From the NCBI GenBank assembly GCA_024224295.1, contig JAAENN010000282.1:62001-126000 (forward strand): DNA of 64,000 nt, written 5' to 3'. Shown piece by piece: positions 34,863 through 44,475 of this stretch; the stretch's first letter is position 1, and each line of letters opens with the position of its first letter. The stretch is from Shimia sp. (GTDB lineage: Bacteria; Pseudomonadota; Alphaproteobacteria; Rhodobacterales; Rhodobacteraceae). Both the position numbers and the translations under genes were made by a program. The notes below the pieces were generated by a model. The model worked only from the letters and a program-made list of their open reading frames with translations. It was not told where the DNA came from and made no database searches.

Positions 34863-35920
34863 CGATGCTGAAAACCCTTGTTTCCGGCGATACCCCGCGC
34901 TCGCCCATCCTGCTGGCAACCCTGATTGTGATCCTGATCTGCCTCGCCTTCGCGCCCTTCCTGTTCCCAGGCGTGCGCTCTGTAGATACCGCCGCCCGCA
35001 TCTGCATCTTTATCGTGCTGGTGGCGTCCTACGACTTGCTGCTGGGCTACGGCGGCATCGTCAGCTTCGCCCACACCATGTTCTTCGGGCTTGGCGCTTA
35101 TGGCGTTGCGCTGGCCAGCACCCACATGGGCCGCGGCTTTGACGCGCTGCTGGTAGGCTCCGTCGCAGGCGCCGGTTTGGCTGCGCTGCTCGCCTTGGTG
35201 ATCGGTCTGTTTTCCCTCCGCGTCCGTGCCATATTCTTTGCCATGATCACGCTGGCAGTGGCCTCCGCCGTGGCCGTGCTGGTCAGCCAGCTGTCGACAC
35301 TGACCGGCGGCGAAGACGGCCTGTCCTTCAAAATCCCTCGAGCGCTCGGCCCAGCCTTCAAATTCATGGACGGCGAACTCTTCGGCGTGAAGGCCAACGG
35401 CAAGCTGCTGAAATACTACCTCGTTTTCATCTCCTGCTTTGTGCTCTTCCTGCTGATGCTGCGTGTGGTGAACTCACCCTTTGGCCGCGTTTTGCAAGCC
35501 ATCCGCGAAAACGACTTCCGCGCCGAAGCCATTGGCTACCGCGTTGTGCATTACCGTGTCGCCGCCACCTGCCTGTCCGCGGCCATTGCCGCCCTTGCCG
35601 GTGCGCTCTACGCGGTCTGGCTGCGCTACGTCGGCCCGGACACCACGCTCAGCATGGAGATCATGATCGACATCCTGCTGATGGTGGTGATCGGCGGTAT
35701 GGGCACCATGTACGGGGCCGTCATAGGCGCCACCCTGTTTGTGCTGGCCCAAAACTACCTGCAAAACGTGCTCAGCCTCGCAGGCGAAAGCGTCTCCACC
35801 CTGCCTCTATTACCCGACCTGCTAAACGCAGATCGATGGCTGCTGTGGCTCGGCGTGCTGTTTATCTTGTCGGTCTACTTCTTCCCCACCGGCATCGTAG
35901 GTCGTTTGCGCGGCAAGTAA
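34859..35920 (+). CDS. livM: ABC importer permease, LivM-like
   Basis: A 353-residue permease with about nine hydrophobic helices. Characteristic blocks are YDLLLGYGGIVSFAHTMFFGLGAYG, GRVLQAIRENDFRAEAIGY (the coupling loop to the ATPases) and VVIGGMGTMYGAVIGA. The start is the ATG at 34859 within the ATGA overlap with livH; an open frame further upstream only reads through livH. It is the last gene of the importer operon; the next gene is on the other strand. Confidence 0.9.
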   Translation: MTMLKTLVSGDTPRSPILLATLIVILICLAFAPFLFPGVRSVDTAARICIFIVLVASYDLLLGYGGIVSFAHTMFFGLGAYGVALASTHMGRGFDALLVGSVAGAGLAALLALVIGLFSLRVRAIFFAMITLAVASAVAVLVSQLSTLTGGEDGLSFKIPRALGPAFKFMDGELFGVKANGKLLKYYLVFISCFVLFLLMLRVVNSPFGRVLQAIRENDFRAEAIGYRVVHYRVAATCLSAAIAALAGALYAVWLRYVGPDTTLSMEIMIDILLMVVIGGMGTMYGAVIGATLFVLAQNYLQNVLSLAGESVSTLPLLPDLLNADRWLLWLGVLFILSVYFFPTGIVGRLRGK

Positions 35921-35924
35921 CCAA

Positions 35925-37115
35925 TCAGGCGGCCTGCGCCCTCATATTGCGGGCCGCCAACGCATACCCACCCGACGCCCCATCGATAAAATGCATATGC
36001 GACCGCTCCACCGGCGAAGGCACAATGCAGGTCATCATCGCGGCATCCTGCACATGCATACCATAACGGATCACGCCACGTGCCTGCGCTTTCTGCAGGA
36101 TTGCTTCGATCTGCACCTGCGTGTCCGCACCACAATCAAGAGTCATCTTTAAGCCGTCATCGAATTTCTGGTAGTCCGTGTTCCGCGCCACATCGACCTT
36201 ATAATCCACCGGATCAAACCTCCCCAGGCGTATTTCCGACCGCAACAACGCCCAGGCAAACGCACTGCCCAAAAGCAGCTTTGCCTTGCGCCACCACATG
36301 GATCCTTTGGGAGCAATCCGCGCTTCCAAGTCCAAGCCTGGCGGTGGAAACTGCGCCTTTGGTCCCAATGGCGGCACCGGATGCCCTTGGCGTTTCGCCT
36401 TGTCAGCCACGGCGATCACATCCCGGGCCACTTGCGCAAAATCGGCCTCACTCGCGCCGGCCTTTGGCACCATCACCAAAGACAGGATCGCGCCCTGCGC
36501 GGCATCAATATTGGCCCATTGGCAACTCAGCCCTGACAAATCCGGCGCCTCGGTCTCTGTGCTGACGGGTAAGGAGACCTCACCAGCCTTCATACGCGCC
36601 TCAAGCCAAGCCATCCCGCCACCAGAGAAACTCGCGTAGTCCACCCCATCCGAAGGCGCATATCGGGCCACCCGCACATCACGCCCCGCGGCACGCACCT
36701 CGGCCACCGTCGCCGTCGCCACCCGCAACTGCAAACCATACTCCACCTGCGCCCAACGCCGGACAGCCTCCAAAGCTGCCTCAGCTTCAACCCGCTGTTC
36801 CGGCCACACGGCAAATTGCGCCCCATCTCCGCCAAACACGTAGGGCAACGCCTGCATCTGCGCCGCATTAAGCTGCGCTGAAATCACTGCCGCCCCCACA
36901 AGGTTCACGGCCTTGTAACGCCCGTGTGCAATCTCATCAGTAGAACCAACGATATCAGCAACGCCCACGATCCACTCATCCGGCAGGCGCACATACCGCA
37001 TCGGTTCAGCCAAGCGGTCAAACTCAGTCATGCGCGCGATGCTTTCGTAAAAAGCTGGGCCAGAAATCAAGTCGGCGTGGGATGGAATGACGTGGGACAA
37101 ATAATGAAGGCTCAT
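35925..37115 (-). CDS. DUF3095 family protein, nucleotide-cyclase-like
   Basis: A 396-residue soluble protein of the DUF3095 family. Residues 45-105 contain WIVGVADIVGSTDEIAHGRY and PYVFGGDGAQFAVWP, which resemble the two metal-binding aspartate regions of class III nucleotidyl cyclases (D54 and D97). The remaining two thirds have no motif I recognise. Cyclase activity is not demonstrated for the family. The start is uncertain: I use the ATG at 37115; a TTG at 37130 and an ATG at 37031 are in frame. It is convergent with livM. Confidence 0.7.
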   Translation of the reverse strand: MSLHYLSHVIPSHADLISGPAFYESIARMTEFDRLAEPMRYVRLPDEWIVGVADIVGSTDEIAHGRYKAVNLVGAAVISAQLNAAQMQALPYVFGGDGAQFAVWPEQRVEAEAALEAVRRWAQVEYGLQLRVATATVAEVRAAGRDVRVARYAPSDGVDYASFSGGGMAWLEARMKAGEVSLPVSTETEAPDLSGLSCQWANIDAAQGAILSLVMVPKAGASEADFAQVARDVIAVADKAKRQGHPVPPLGPKAQFPPPGLDLEARIAPKGSMWWRKAKLLLGSAFAWALLRSEIRLGRFDPVDYKVDVARNTDYQKFDDGLKMTLDCGADTQVQIEAILQKAQARGVIRYGMHVQDAAMMTCIVPSPVERSHMHFIDGASGGYALAARNMRAQAA

Positions 37116-37299
37116 AGCTAAACGGTCCAAAACCGGTGGCGGGATATCTCATATACGTGTCCGTTCCTTGGAAGATCAGGATGTTTCATTCATCTCACGG
37201 TGTTGTGGGTGTTGGTGTTCAACTCCCCGCAAAAATCGCCTCTTGCCTTCGCCACAGACATGCTGTCCTTTCACCGTTGGAAATGGGAAGGTACTTAAC

Positions 37300-38472
37300 A
37301 TGCGCATCGATTTGGTTCTCTTATGTCTGGCCTATGTGCTCAGCCAGTTCTTCCGCGCCTTCCTTGCCGTCCTCACCCAGGTGCTTGAGACAGACGTGGG
37401 AGCCACACCCGCCGACCTGGCTTTCGCCAGCGGCCTCTGGTTCCTTGTCTTTGCTGCCATGCAAATCCCGGTAGGCGCCGCGCTGGATCGCGTTGGACCG
37501 CGCCGCACCTCTGCGGTGCTGTTGTTGATCGGGGGCGGTGGCGGCTCTGCGCTATTCGCCATGGCCTCAACTCCGCTGCATATCACCATCGCCATGGGGC
37601 TGATCGGGGTCGGTTGCGCCCCGGTCTTAATGGCAAGTTACTTCATCTTTGCCCGCATGTATCCGCCTGCTCGCTTTGCCACATTGGCTGCGCTGATGCT
37701 GGGCGTTGGCTCTGTCGGCAATTTAATTGCCGCCTACCCCACGGCCTGGGCCGCTGAAACCATCGGCTGGCGCGCCACGCTCTGGGTGCTGGCCGCAATC
37801 AGCTCCAGCATTGCAGTCTGCCTTTGGGCGTTGGTGCAAGACCCGCCCAAAGCCAACGGCACGGAAAAAGGCTCCGTATTGGACCTTCTGAAAATCCCGG
37901 CGCTCTGGCTGCTATTCCCTCTCATGTTTGTAAACTACATGCCCGCCGCCGGCATTCGGGGCCTCTGGATCGGGCCATACTTGTCGGACGTGTTCAGCCT
38001 CACAACCAGCGAAATTGGCCAAGCCACTCTTGTTATGGGCCTTGCCATGATCTGTGGCACCTTTTGTTATGGCCCTGCCGATCGCATCTTTGGCACCCGC
38101 AAATGGGTCATTATCGCGGGCAGTGCCACCGGCGCCGCAGCCCTCTCCGCCCTCGCAGTCTTCACCGACGTGAGCGCCATCCGGTCGATCCTCTTTATGT
38201 CGGTGGTTGGTTTCTGCGGCGCCGCCTTCCCGGTCCTTATCGCCCACGCCCGTAGCTTTTTTCCGGAGCATCTCACCGGGCGTGGCGTAACCCTTATGAA
38301 CTTGTTTGGCATCGGCGGCGTTGGCGTGATGCAGTTTGGCTCCGGCAAGTTGCACAACGCCATTGCCCCTACCAGTCCACTGTTGGCCTATCAAACTCTG
38401 TTTGGCGTAATGGCGGCCTGTGTCTTCATTGGCGCCCTGATCTACTGCTTCTCCCAGGACCGGATGGATTGA
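37300..38472 (+). CDS. Major facilitator superfamily transporter
   Basis: A 390-residue carrier with twelve predicted membrane helices. The MFS loop 2-3 motif appears as GAALDRVGPRRTS, with a matching DRIFGTRKW in the second half. The N-terminus MRIDLVLLCLAYVLSQFFRAF starts directly in helix 1, and GGGAAGG lies upstream of this ATG. The substrate is unknown. A large frame extension upstream (to 37168) is rejected because it lacks a ribosome site and a sensible sequence. Confidence 0.87.
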   Translation: MRIDLVLLCLAYVLSQFFRAFLAVLTQVLETDVGATPADLAFASGLWFLVFAAMQIPVGAALDRVGPRRTSAVLLLIGGGGGSALFAMASTPLHITIAMGLIGVGCAPVLMASYFIFARMYPPARFATLAALMLGVGSVGNLIAAYPTAWAAETIGWRATLWVLAAISSSIAVCLWALVQDPPKANGTEKGSVLDLLKIPALWLLFPLMFVNYMPAAGIRGLWIGPYLSDVFSLTTSEIGQATLVMGLAMICGTFCYGPADRIFGTRKWVIIAGSATGAAALSALAVFTDVSAIRSILFMSVVGFCGAAFPVLIAHARSFFPEHLTGRGVTLMNLFGIGGVGVMQFGSGKLHNAIAPTSPLLAYQTLFGVMAACVFIGALIYCFSQDRMD

Positions 38473-38603
38473 TCAAAATCCACGCGGTTTTAGCATTCAT
38501 CGCAAACCGGAATGACCCTCTTCAGTAATTTCCGGCCGCCTCCCCCTTTTTTCTTGGGCCAAACAGGGCTAAGAGAGCGCGTCGTTAGAAATGGAGACCT
38601 CAG

Positions 38604-39626
38604 ATGGGTTATCGCATCGTCGTCGCTGGTGCCACGGGCAACGTGGGCCGCGAAATGCTGAACATTCTGGAGGAACGTCAGTTCCCAGTGGATGAGATTG
38701 CTGTTTTGGCAAGCCGCCGCAGCCAGGGCACCGAGGTCACCTTCGCCGACAAAACCCTGAAGATTCAGGACATTGACCAATTCGACTTCGCGGGCTGGGA
38801 CATGGCGCTCTTTGCCATCGGGTCTGATGCGACAAAAAAATATGCGCCAATTGCAGCCGCCGCAAACTGTGTCGTAATCGACAACAGCTCGCTCTACCGC
38901 TACGATCCCGACGTGCCGCTGATCGTGCCGGAATGCAACGCAAGCGACATTCACGGCTACTCCAAGAAAAACATCATCGCCAACCCAAACTGCTCCACCG
39001 CGCAGATGGTTGTCGCTCTGAAACCCCTGCATGACCGCGCCAAAATCAAGCGCGTTGTGGTCTCCACCTACCAGTCCGTGTCCGGCTCCGGCAAAGACGC
39101 GATGGACGAACTCTGGGATCAGACCAAAGCGGTCTACAACCCTACGTCCGACGTGCCGCCAAAGGTCTACACCAAAGAGATCGCGTTCAACGTGATCCCG
39201 CACATCGACGTGTTCATGGAAGACGGCTCCACCAAGGAAGAGTGGAAGATGGTCGCCGAAACCAAGAAAATCATCGACAAAAATATCAAGGTCACTGCCA
39301 CCTGCGTGCGCGTGCCTGTGTTTGTCGGCCACTCTGAGTCGATCAACATCGAATTCGAAGAGTTTCTCGACGAAGACGAGGCCCGTGATATCCTGCGCGA
39401 AAGCCCTGGCATCATGGTGATCGACAAGCGCGAAGACGGCGGCTACGTGACACCAAAAGAATGTGTAGGCGACTTCGCCACCTTCATCTCCCGCATCCGT
39501 CAGGACAGCACGTTGGACAACGGCCTGAACCTCTGGTGCGTGTCTGACAACCTGCGCAAAGGCGCGGCGTTGAACGCAGTGCAGATTGCAGAGACCTTGG
39601 GGCGCGAAGTGCTCAAAAAGGGCTAA
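38604..39626 (+). CDS. asd: Aspartate-semialdehyde dehydrogenase
   Basis: Reduces aspartyl phosphate to aspartate semialdehyde, the branch point to lysine, methionine, threonine and diaminopimelate. The 340-residue enzyme has the NADP motif VAGATGNVGREM at residues 8-19, the catalytic cysteine C130 in NPNCSTAQM, and the catalytic histidine region further on. GGAGACC precedes the ATG. A strong terminator follows. Confidence 0.97.
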   Translation: MGYRIVVAGATGNVGREMLNILEERQFPVDEIAVLASRRSQGTEVTFADKTLKIQDIDQFDFAGWDMALFAIGSDATKKYAPIAAAANCVVIDNSSLYRYDPDVPLIVPECNASDIHGYSKKNIIANPNCSTAQMVVALKPLHDRAKIKRVVVSTYQSVSGSGKDAMDELWDQTKAVYNPTSDVPPKVYTKEIAFNVIPHIDVFMEDGSTKEEWKMVAETKKIIDKNIKVTATCVRVPVFVGHSESINIEFEEFLDEDEARDILRESPGIMVIDKREDGGYVTPKECVGDFATFISRIRQDSTLDNGLNLWCVSDNLRKGAALNAVQIAETLGREVLKKG

Positions 39627-39648
39627 GCCCTTCACACAACAAATTTCT

Positions 39649-39675
39649 AAGGGCGCCTTCTTGGGCGCCCTTTTT
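39649..39675 (+). terminator. Rho-independent terminator of asd
   Basis: AAGGGCGCC and GGCGCCCTT form a 9-base-pair stem around TTCTTG, followed by a T run. It lies 23 bases past the asd stop. Confidence 0.9.
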
Positions 39676-39797
39676 CCTGCGCGATGTCTGGCTCACCTCC
39701 GGCAACTCCTCGCCCAATACCGCCTCCCCGCGCATCCCTGGCTTGCCACCCTCGCCTGTCCGTGTTCGTCTCGCACCAAACAACACACAGGTGATTG

Positions 39798-41432
39798 ATG
39801 AAACACGTGATTTTTGCCACAGCTCTTTTTCCATTGGCCACACCGCTCTTGGCCGACGACATCCGCCTGAATGCGCCGGTCACGGCCGCCACGCTTTATT
39901 CCGAAGGCGCCACCCTCACTCGCACCGTGCCTTTCTCGGCCCCTGCCGGCACCCACGAGCTATTGATCACCAACCTGCCCGAAAGCCTCGACCCGATGTC
40001 AGTCCGCGTGGCTTTAAACGGCGCAAAACTTGGCGCTGTCACCGTCCGCCACGAGCGTGTGTATCCAAATCAGCAGGCAGATAGCCCGGAGCTCACCGCC
40101 GCTAAAGCAGCTCTGGATGACGCTGTAACCGCCTTACGCACTGCAGAGGACAACCGCACCGACATTCTGATGAAGGCAGAGGCAGCCAAAGCACGTCTGG
40201 CGTATCTATCCACATTGCAAGGCCCAACCGACACCGCCGCGTCACCGGAAACCATCACGGCCACACTTACCTTAATTGGTCAGGAAACCTTGGCCGCCCG
40301 TCAGGAAATTGCCACAGCTGAGCGCCAGGCTCGCGTCTCCATCAAGATCCTTAAAGACCTTCAAGAGGCCTATTCAGACGCACGCCAGTTGGTTGACGCC
40401 CTGACACCCAGTGAAAGCGACAACGCCATGTTGGCGATCTCGATCTCTGCAGACGCCGCAACCGAAGGTACGCTTACTCTGACCCATCTCACACAGCGTG
40501 CTCGCTGGGTGCCGGCCTATGATGTGCACCTCAACAACACCGACACACCACAACTGAGCATCGAGCGCGGGGCGTTTGTGAGCCAATACACCGATGAAGA
40601 CTGGACCGACGTTGCCGTCACTCTGTCTACCAGCCGCCCAGATGCACAATCTGATCCAAGCGGACTGTTCCCGTGGCGCCGTCACATCGAGGAAAAACAA
40701 CAGCTGATGCAAAAGCCCGCGTCCGGGCGTTTTGCCGAATTGGACATGAGCGCGGCCGCCCCGCAAATGGAACTCGCCGTTGTCGAAGATGCAGCGATGT
40801 ACAGCTTTGGTGACGGTATCAACGCCACCTATGTCTATCCGACACCTGTATCCGTATCCTCTGCTTCTGACGCATTACATCTCGCTCTTGGCACACTGGA
40901 CCTAACACCGGAAACCTACGCCTTTGCCAACCCCATGCGCGACGAAACCGCCTTCCTGATGGCCGAAGCCACCAACGACAGTGGCGAACTGATCCTGCCC
41001 AGCTTTGAGGCCAACTTCTTCCTAAACGGCACCTACATTGGCCAGCAAGAGATGCCTCTGATTGCCGAAGGCGACGACATCGATTTCTCCTTTGGCCCCA
41101 TCAACGGACTGCGCCTGTCCGACAAAGTCACCAACAAGATCACCGGCGACAAAGGCGTGCTCACCTCCCGTAACGAGCAATCAGAAACCCGCGTCTTGAC
41201 CGTCGACAACCTAACAGGCCGCACGTGGGAGCTGCGACTTCTGGGGCGCGTGCCGTATAGCGAGCAAGAAGACTTGATGATCACACACCAAGCCACTCCG
41301 ACACCCACGGAAACCAACTATGAGGACCAGCGCGGCATTCTGATGTGGGACCACTCATTGGCCGCAGGCGAGCGCTTTGAGGTTGAGCTGTCGCACAAAA
41401 TCCGATGGCCCTCAGAAATGATCCTGCGCTAA
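39798..41432 (+). CDS. DUF4139 (mucoidy inhibitor MuiA-like) exported protein
   Basis: A 544-residue protein with a signal peptide (MKHVIFATALFPLATPLLA) and the DUF4140/DUF4139 layout: an N-terminal beta domain (APVTAATLYSEGATLTRTVPF), a coiled-coil region at about 95-200, and a C-terminal beta-rich DUF4139 domain with RARWVPAYDVHL and YTDEDWTDVAVTLSTSRP. The start is the ATG at 39798, one codon inside a TTG. Relatives affect mucoid colony form in some bacteria, but molecular function is unknown. It should be periplasmic. Confidence 0.83.
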   Translation: MKHVIFATALFPLATPLLADDIRLNAPVTAATLYSEGATLTRTVPFSAPAGTHELLITNLPESLDPMSVRVALNGAKLGAVTVRHERVYPNQQADSPELTAAKAALDDAVTALRTAEDNRTDILMKAEAAKARLAYLSTLQGPTDTAASPETITATLTLIGQETLAARQEIATAERQARVSIKILKDLQEAYSDARQLVDALTPSESDNAMLAISISADAATEGTLTLTHLTQRARWVPAYDVHLNNTDTPQLSIERGAFVSQYTDEDWTDVAVTLSTSRPDAQSDPSGLFPWRRHIEEKQQLMQKPASGRFAELDMSAAAPQMELAVVEDAAMYSFGDGINATYVYPTPVSVSSASDALHLALGTLDLTPETYAFANPMRDETAFLMAEATNDSGELILPSFEANFFLNGTYIGQQEMPLIAEGDDIDFSFGPINGLRLSDKVTNKITGDKGVLTSRNEQSETRVLTVDNLTGRTWELRLLGRVPYSEQEDLMITHQATPTPTETNYEDQRGILMWDHSLAAGERFEVELSHKIRWPSEMILR

Positions 41433-41755
41433 TCCTTTCGCGAAACACCGGATTCCCTTAACTGCAAACCAATGCGTCGTGGCGGTCTCACCGCTGCGAC
41501 GTTTTTGGTTTTAAAGCAAAATATCCCAGACGCGACGCCTCACAAAACCCCTTCAAAACAACACGCATTGGCATGTTCCACACATGGAACACAGTGGTCC
41601 GCACCTACTGCGGAACACTCTAAACACCCGCAATTGAACGCTATTTAGCTGTAATTCTACGGATTTTAGACCGCTCCGGAAACCATTTGAGAAGGTTTGC
41701 CCGCCAATGATGTGTCCAACCGTTTGGGTGAAACGGACAAAACTTAGGGTGAGAC
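41433..41755. promoter_or_regulatory. Dyad-rich 323-base gap upstream of a small protein gene
   Basis: No gene is visible. The stretch contains three inverted repeats: GTTCCA-CACA-TGGAAC at 41575-41590; GTGGTCCGCA-CCTAC-TGCGGAACAC at 41594-41618 (10-base arms, one mismatch); and CCGTTT-GGGTG-AAACGG at 41720-41736, just before the ribosome site AGGGTGAG. The first two share half-sites of the form (A/G)TGTTCC and are 3 bases apart. They look like a two-site operator for a dimeric regulator. The regulator is not identifiable here. Confidence 0.5.
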
Positions 41756-42136
41756 ATGTCACAAGTGGCAAAGCTAAATATGAGCGAGCAGGCCGTCGTC
41801 GATCAGGACGAATTGGCCCGCGTCTTTATACGAATGAATCCAGATGAGGCCGAAGAGACCTTTTTGGGATTGGTCAAATCATTGACTGATCACCTCGCAA
41901 TGGGCGAGCATCATCTGAACGCCGACAACCTGTCAGAACTGGCGGAAACCATGTCCTTGGTCGAGTTGATCGCTGGTCGCCTCTGCATGACCGCGCTATC
42001 TCAAGTCGCCGGGGATGTGGTATCCTGCTGTGATCGCGGTGACCATGTTGCGCTGTCAGCCACACACGCCCGCTTGCTCCGCGTGGGTGAAGGCGCTTTG
42101 CGTGAAATATGGGATCTGAAGCGCACCTACATCTGA
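41756..42136 (+). CDS. Small helical protein of unknown function
   Basis: A 126-residue soluble product, acidic and predicted mostly helical, with AGGGTGAG before the ATG. I do not recognise a family. Visible features are MNPDEAEETFLGLVKSLTDHLAMGEHHLNADN and a cysteine pair VVSCCDRGDH. It is separated from its neighbours by long gaps with its own dyad-rich promoter, so it is probably independently regulated. Confidence 0.65.
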   Translation: MSQVAKLNMSEQAVVDQDELARVFIRMNPDEAEETFLGLVKSLTDHLAMGEHHLNADNLSELAETMSLVELIAGRLCMTALSQVAGDVVSCCDRGDHVALSATHARLLRVGEGALREIWDLKRTYI

Positions 42137-42220
42137 TCGGTGCGCCTATCCGCTTGCAGGGGGCGCACCAACCGTTAGGCTGTAAATCAAACAGCTTACG
42201 ACCGGTCAGAAAGGTGCGCC

Positions 42221-43612
42221 ATGTCCCTCACATTTGCTTCCGCCGAAGGCGGCTCGTCCATTCCTCTTCATGTGGTGGACAGCGACAGCTATGAAGCCTG
42301 GCGTGATGCGCAAACTCAAGCTGCCCGCACCTTTCTGATCGCCACCGGCTTTAAGCCGACCATTGGAAAATCTATCCTGATCCCTGACACCTCCGGTGCA
42401 CCAATGATGGCTGTGGCAGGTTTTGGCACACCCCAAACCCGCGCCCGTGGCCGCTTTGCCCTGGCGGCCGCCGCCGCCACGCTTCCGGCTGGCACCTATG
42501 CTCTGGTCGGCGGGTTGCCTGCAGGCGACCTCGAAACCGAAGCTCTTGGTTGGCTGCTCGCGCAATACGCCTTTGACCGCTATGCCAAAACCTCTCGTGC
42601 CACAGCTCAACCGATCTGCCCTCCCGGTGTGGATGCCGCCAAGGTTGAGGCCATTGCTGCAGGCGAGGCCCTCACCCGCGATCTGATCAACACACCGGCC
42701 TCTGACATGGGTCCGCAAGAGCTCGAAGACGCCGCCCGCGCACTCGCTCTGAACTACGGCGCAATCTGCACCGTGACCAAAGGCGCCGCGCTGCTGGAAC
42801 AGAACTTCCCGATGATCCACGCAGTCGGCCGTGCCGCTGCCGAACACCGCGCACCGCGCCTGATCGACATGCGCTGGGGCAGCGAAGGCCCAACGCTGAC
42901 GCTGGTCGGCAAAGGTGTCTGCTTTGACACCGGCGGGCTCAACCTCAAACCCGGCAGCTCCATGGCACTGATGAAAAAGGACATGGGCGGCTCCGCCACC
43001 GTGCTGGGCCTTGCCCAAATGATCATGGCGCTCAATCTGCCCCTGCAACTGCGCGTCCTGATCCCTGCGGTGGAAAACGCGGTCTCCAGCGACAGCTTCC
43101 GCCCCGGCGATATCCTCACTGGCCGCAACGGCCTCACCGTAGAAATCAACAACACCGACGCCGAAGGCCGCCTTGTATTGGCCGACGCGCTGGCCTTGGG
43201 ATCGGAGGACAACCCCGACATGATCCTTTCCATGGCCACCCTCACCGGAGCCGCCCGCGTCGCCGTCGGCCCCGACCTCTCGCCTTACTACACCGACGAT
43301 GCGGGCTTTGTCTCCGCACTGGAGACCGCCGCCACCGATGTGTCCGACCCGGTTTGGCGCATGCCGTTCTGGGAGCCTTATGAGAAAATGATCGAACCGG
43401 GCATTGCCGATCTGGACAACGCACCCTCAGGCGGCTTCGCAGGCTCCATCACCGCCGCGCTTTTCCTGCGCCGCTTTGCCAAAGACCAACGCTACGCGCA
43501 TTTTGACATCTACGGCTGGAACCCAACCCCGTCGCCAGCCCGCCCCAAAGGCGGTGTTGGGATGGGCGCCCGCGCCATACTTGCGGCCCTGCCAGAGGTG
43601 CTCTCGCTCTGA
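42221..43612 (+). CDS. Leucyl aminopeptidase family (M17) metallopeptidase
   Basis: A 463-residue cytosolic aminopeptidase. The two-metal site is clear: VGKGVCFDTGGLNLKPGSSM with the catalytic Lys and metal Asp (about 228-247), MKKDMGGSA, and the M17 signature NNTDAEGRLVLADAL at about 309-323. The N-terminal domain is shorter than in PepA, as in the PepB-like alphaproteobacterial type. AAGGTG precedes the ATG. Its stop overlaps the next gene's start by one base. Confidence 0.92.
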   Translation: MSLTFASAEGGSSIPLHVVDSDSYEAWRDAQTQAARTFLIATGFKPTIGKSILIPDTSGAPMMAVAGFGTPQTRARGRFALAAAAATLPAGTYALVGGLPAGDLETEALGWLLAQYAFDRYAKTSRATAQPICPPGVDAAKVEAIAAGEALTRDLINTPASDMGPQELEDAARALALNYGAICTVTKGAALLEQNFPMIHAVGRAAAEHRAPRLIDMRWGSEGPTLTLVGKGVCFDTGGLNLKPGSSMALMKKDMGGSATVLGLAQMIMALNLPLQLRVLIPAVENAVSSDSFRPGDILTGRNGLTVEINNTDAEGRLVLADALALGSEDNPDMILSMATLTGAARVAVGPDLSPYYTDDAGFVSALETAATDVSDPVWRMPFWEPYEKMIEPGIADLDNAPSGGFAGSITAALFLRRFAKDQRYAHFDIYGWNPTPSPARPKGGVGMGARAILAALPEVLSL

Positions 43613-44475
43613 TGGATAAGCGTCTGACCCCCAGCACCGGCAAAGTCGCCGCCGCCTTCCTGCGTGGCCAAGTCACCGCCGATCACTTTGTCGATCCCAC
43701 GCCCTACCGTGTCGCCATGGTTGTCACTGACCTGCTTTCCGGTCCGCAAGGCACCCGCGAACGCCAACTCCTGCGCGGCGAAGTGGTCAATGTGGTGCAC
43801 ACTGAAAACGGCATGGCCTTTGGCTATGCTGAAAAAGACGGCTACGTTGGCTGGGTCGACATCGGCGACGTGCTTAGCCACCCGAAACAGACCCCCACCC
43901 ACAGCATCTCCGCCGCCCGCAGTTACGCCAAAACCACGCCGGGCCTCAAAACCATGGGCCATGTGACCCCGCTCTCCTTTGGCACCCGCCTTGTGGTGCT
44001 TGCGGAAGACGACAACTGGTCCCGCATCGCCTGGGACGGCGGTCAGGTCACCCGTGACCTCTATGTGCCCAGCCAGCACCTCGCCCCCATCGATCACATC
44101 GAAAGCGACGCCGCCACTGGGGCCGAACGCCTGATTGGCACGCCCTATCTCTGGGGCGGCAACTCCTCCTTTGGCATCGACTGTTCCGGCCTTGTGCAAG
44201 CGGCACTCTTGGCCGCAGGCACCCCCTGCCCCGGCGACAGCGACCTGCAAGAGGCCGCCTTTCCCGAGGCAACCGGTCCCTACAAGCGCGGCGACCTGCT
44301 GTTCTGGAAAGGCCATGTCGCCATGGTCACAGATGCCAACACAATGATTCACGCCAACGCCCATCACATGGCCGTGGCGTATGAACCCATCGCCGCAGCC
44401 ATCACCCGCATTGAGGCCCAAGGCGACGGTCCTGTGACCTCCCACAAACGCCCCATCTTAGGAGCCTCCAAATGA
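43612..44475 (+). CDS. NlpC/P60 family peptidase with SH3-type domains
   Basis: A 287-residue cysteine peptidase likely acting on murein peptides. The N-terminal 150 residues form SH3-like repeats (LLRGEVVNVVHTENGMAFGYAEKDGYVGWV). The C-terminal NlpC/P60 domain has the catalytic Cys in GIDCSGLVQAAL (about residue 189), the His in KGHVAMVTD, and a further His-rich segment HANAHHMAV. I see no signal peptide, as is common for this type. Coupling to a leucyl aminopeptidase suggests peptide recycling from cell wall. Confidence 0.87.
   Translation: MDKRLTPSTGKVAAAFLRGQVTADHFVDPTPYRVAMVVTDLLSGPQGTRERQLLRGEVVNVVHTENGMAFGYAEKDGYVGWVDIGDVLSHPKQTPTHSISAARSYAKTTPGLKTMGHVTPLSFGTRLVVLAEDDNWSRIAWDGGQVTRDLYVPSQHLAPIDHIESDAATGAERLIGTPYLWGGNSSFGIDCSGLVQAALLAAGTPCPGDSDLQEAAFPEATGPYKRGDLLFWKGHVAMVTDANTMIHANAHHMAVAYEPIAAAITRIEAQGDGPVTSHKRPILGASK

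Noticed and set aside
36226-36250. A resemblance to the hairpin-plus-tail repeat (CTCCCCAGG...TATTTCC)
   Set aside because: It lies inside the DUF3095 coding sequence, has no upstream stem and lacks the GGACTGAG end.
42109-42294. Small plus-strand frame spanning the end of the 126-residue gene and the start of the aminopeptidase
   Set aside because: It overlaps both real genes in another frame and has no ribosome site.
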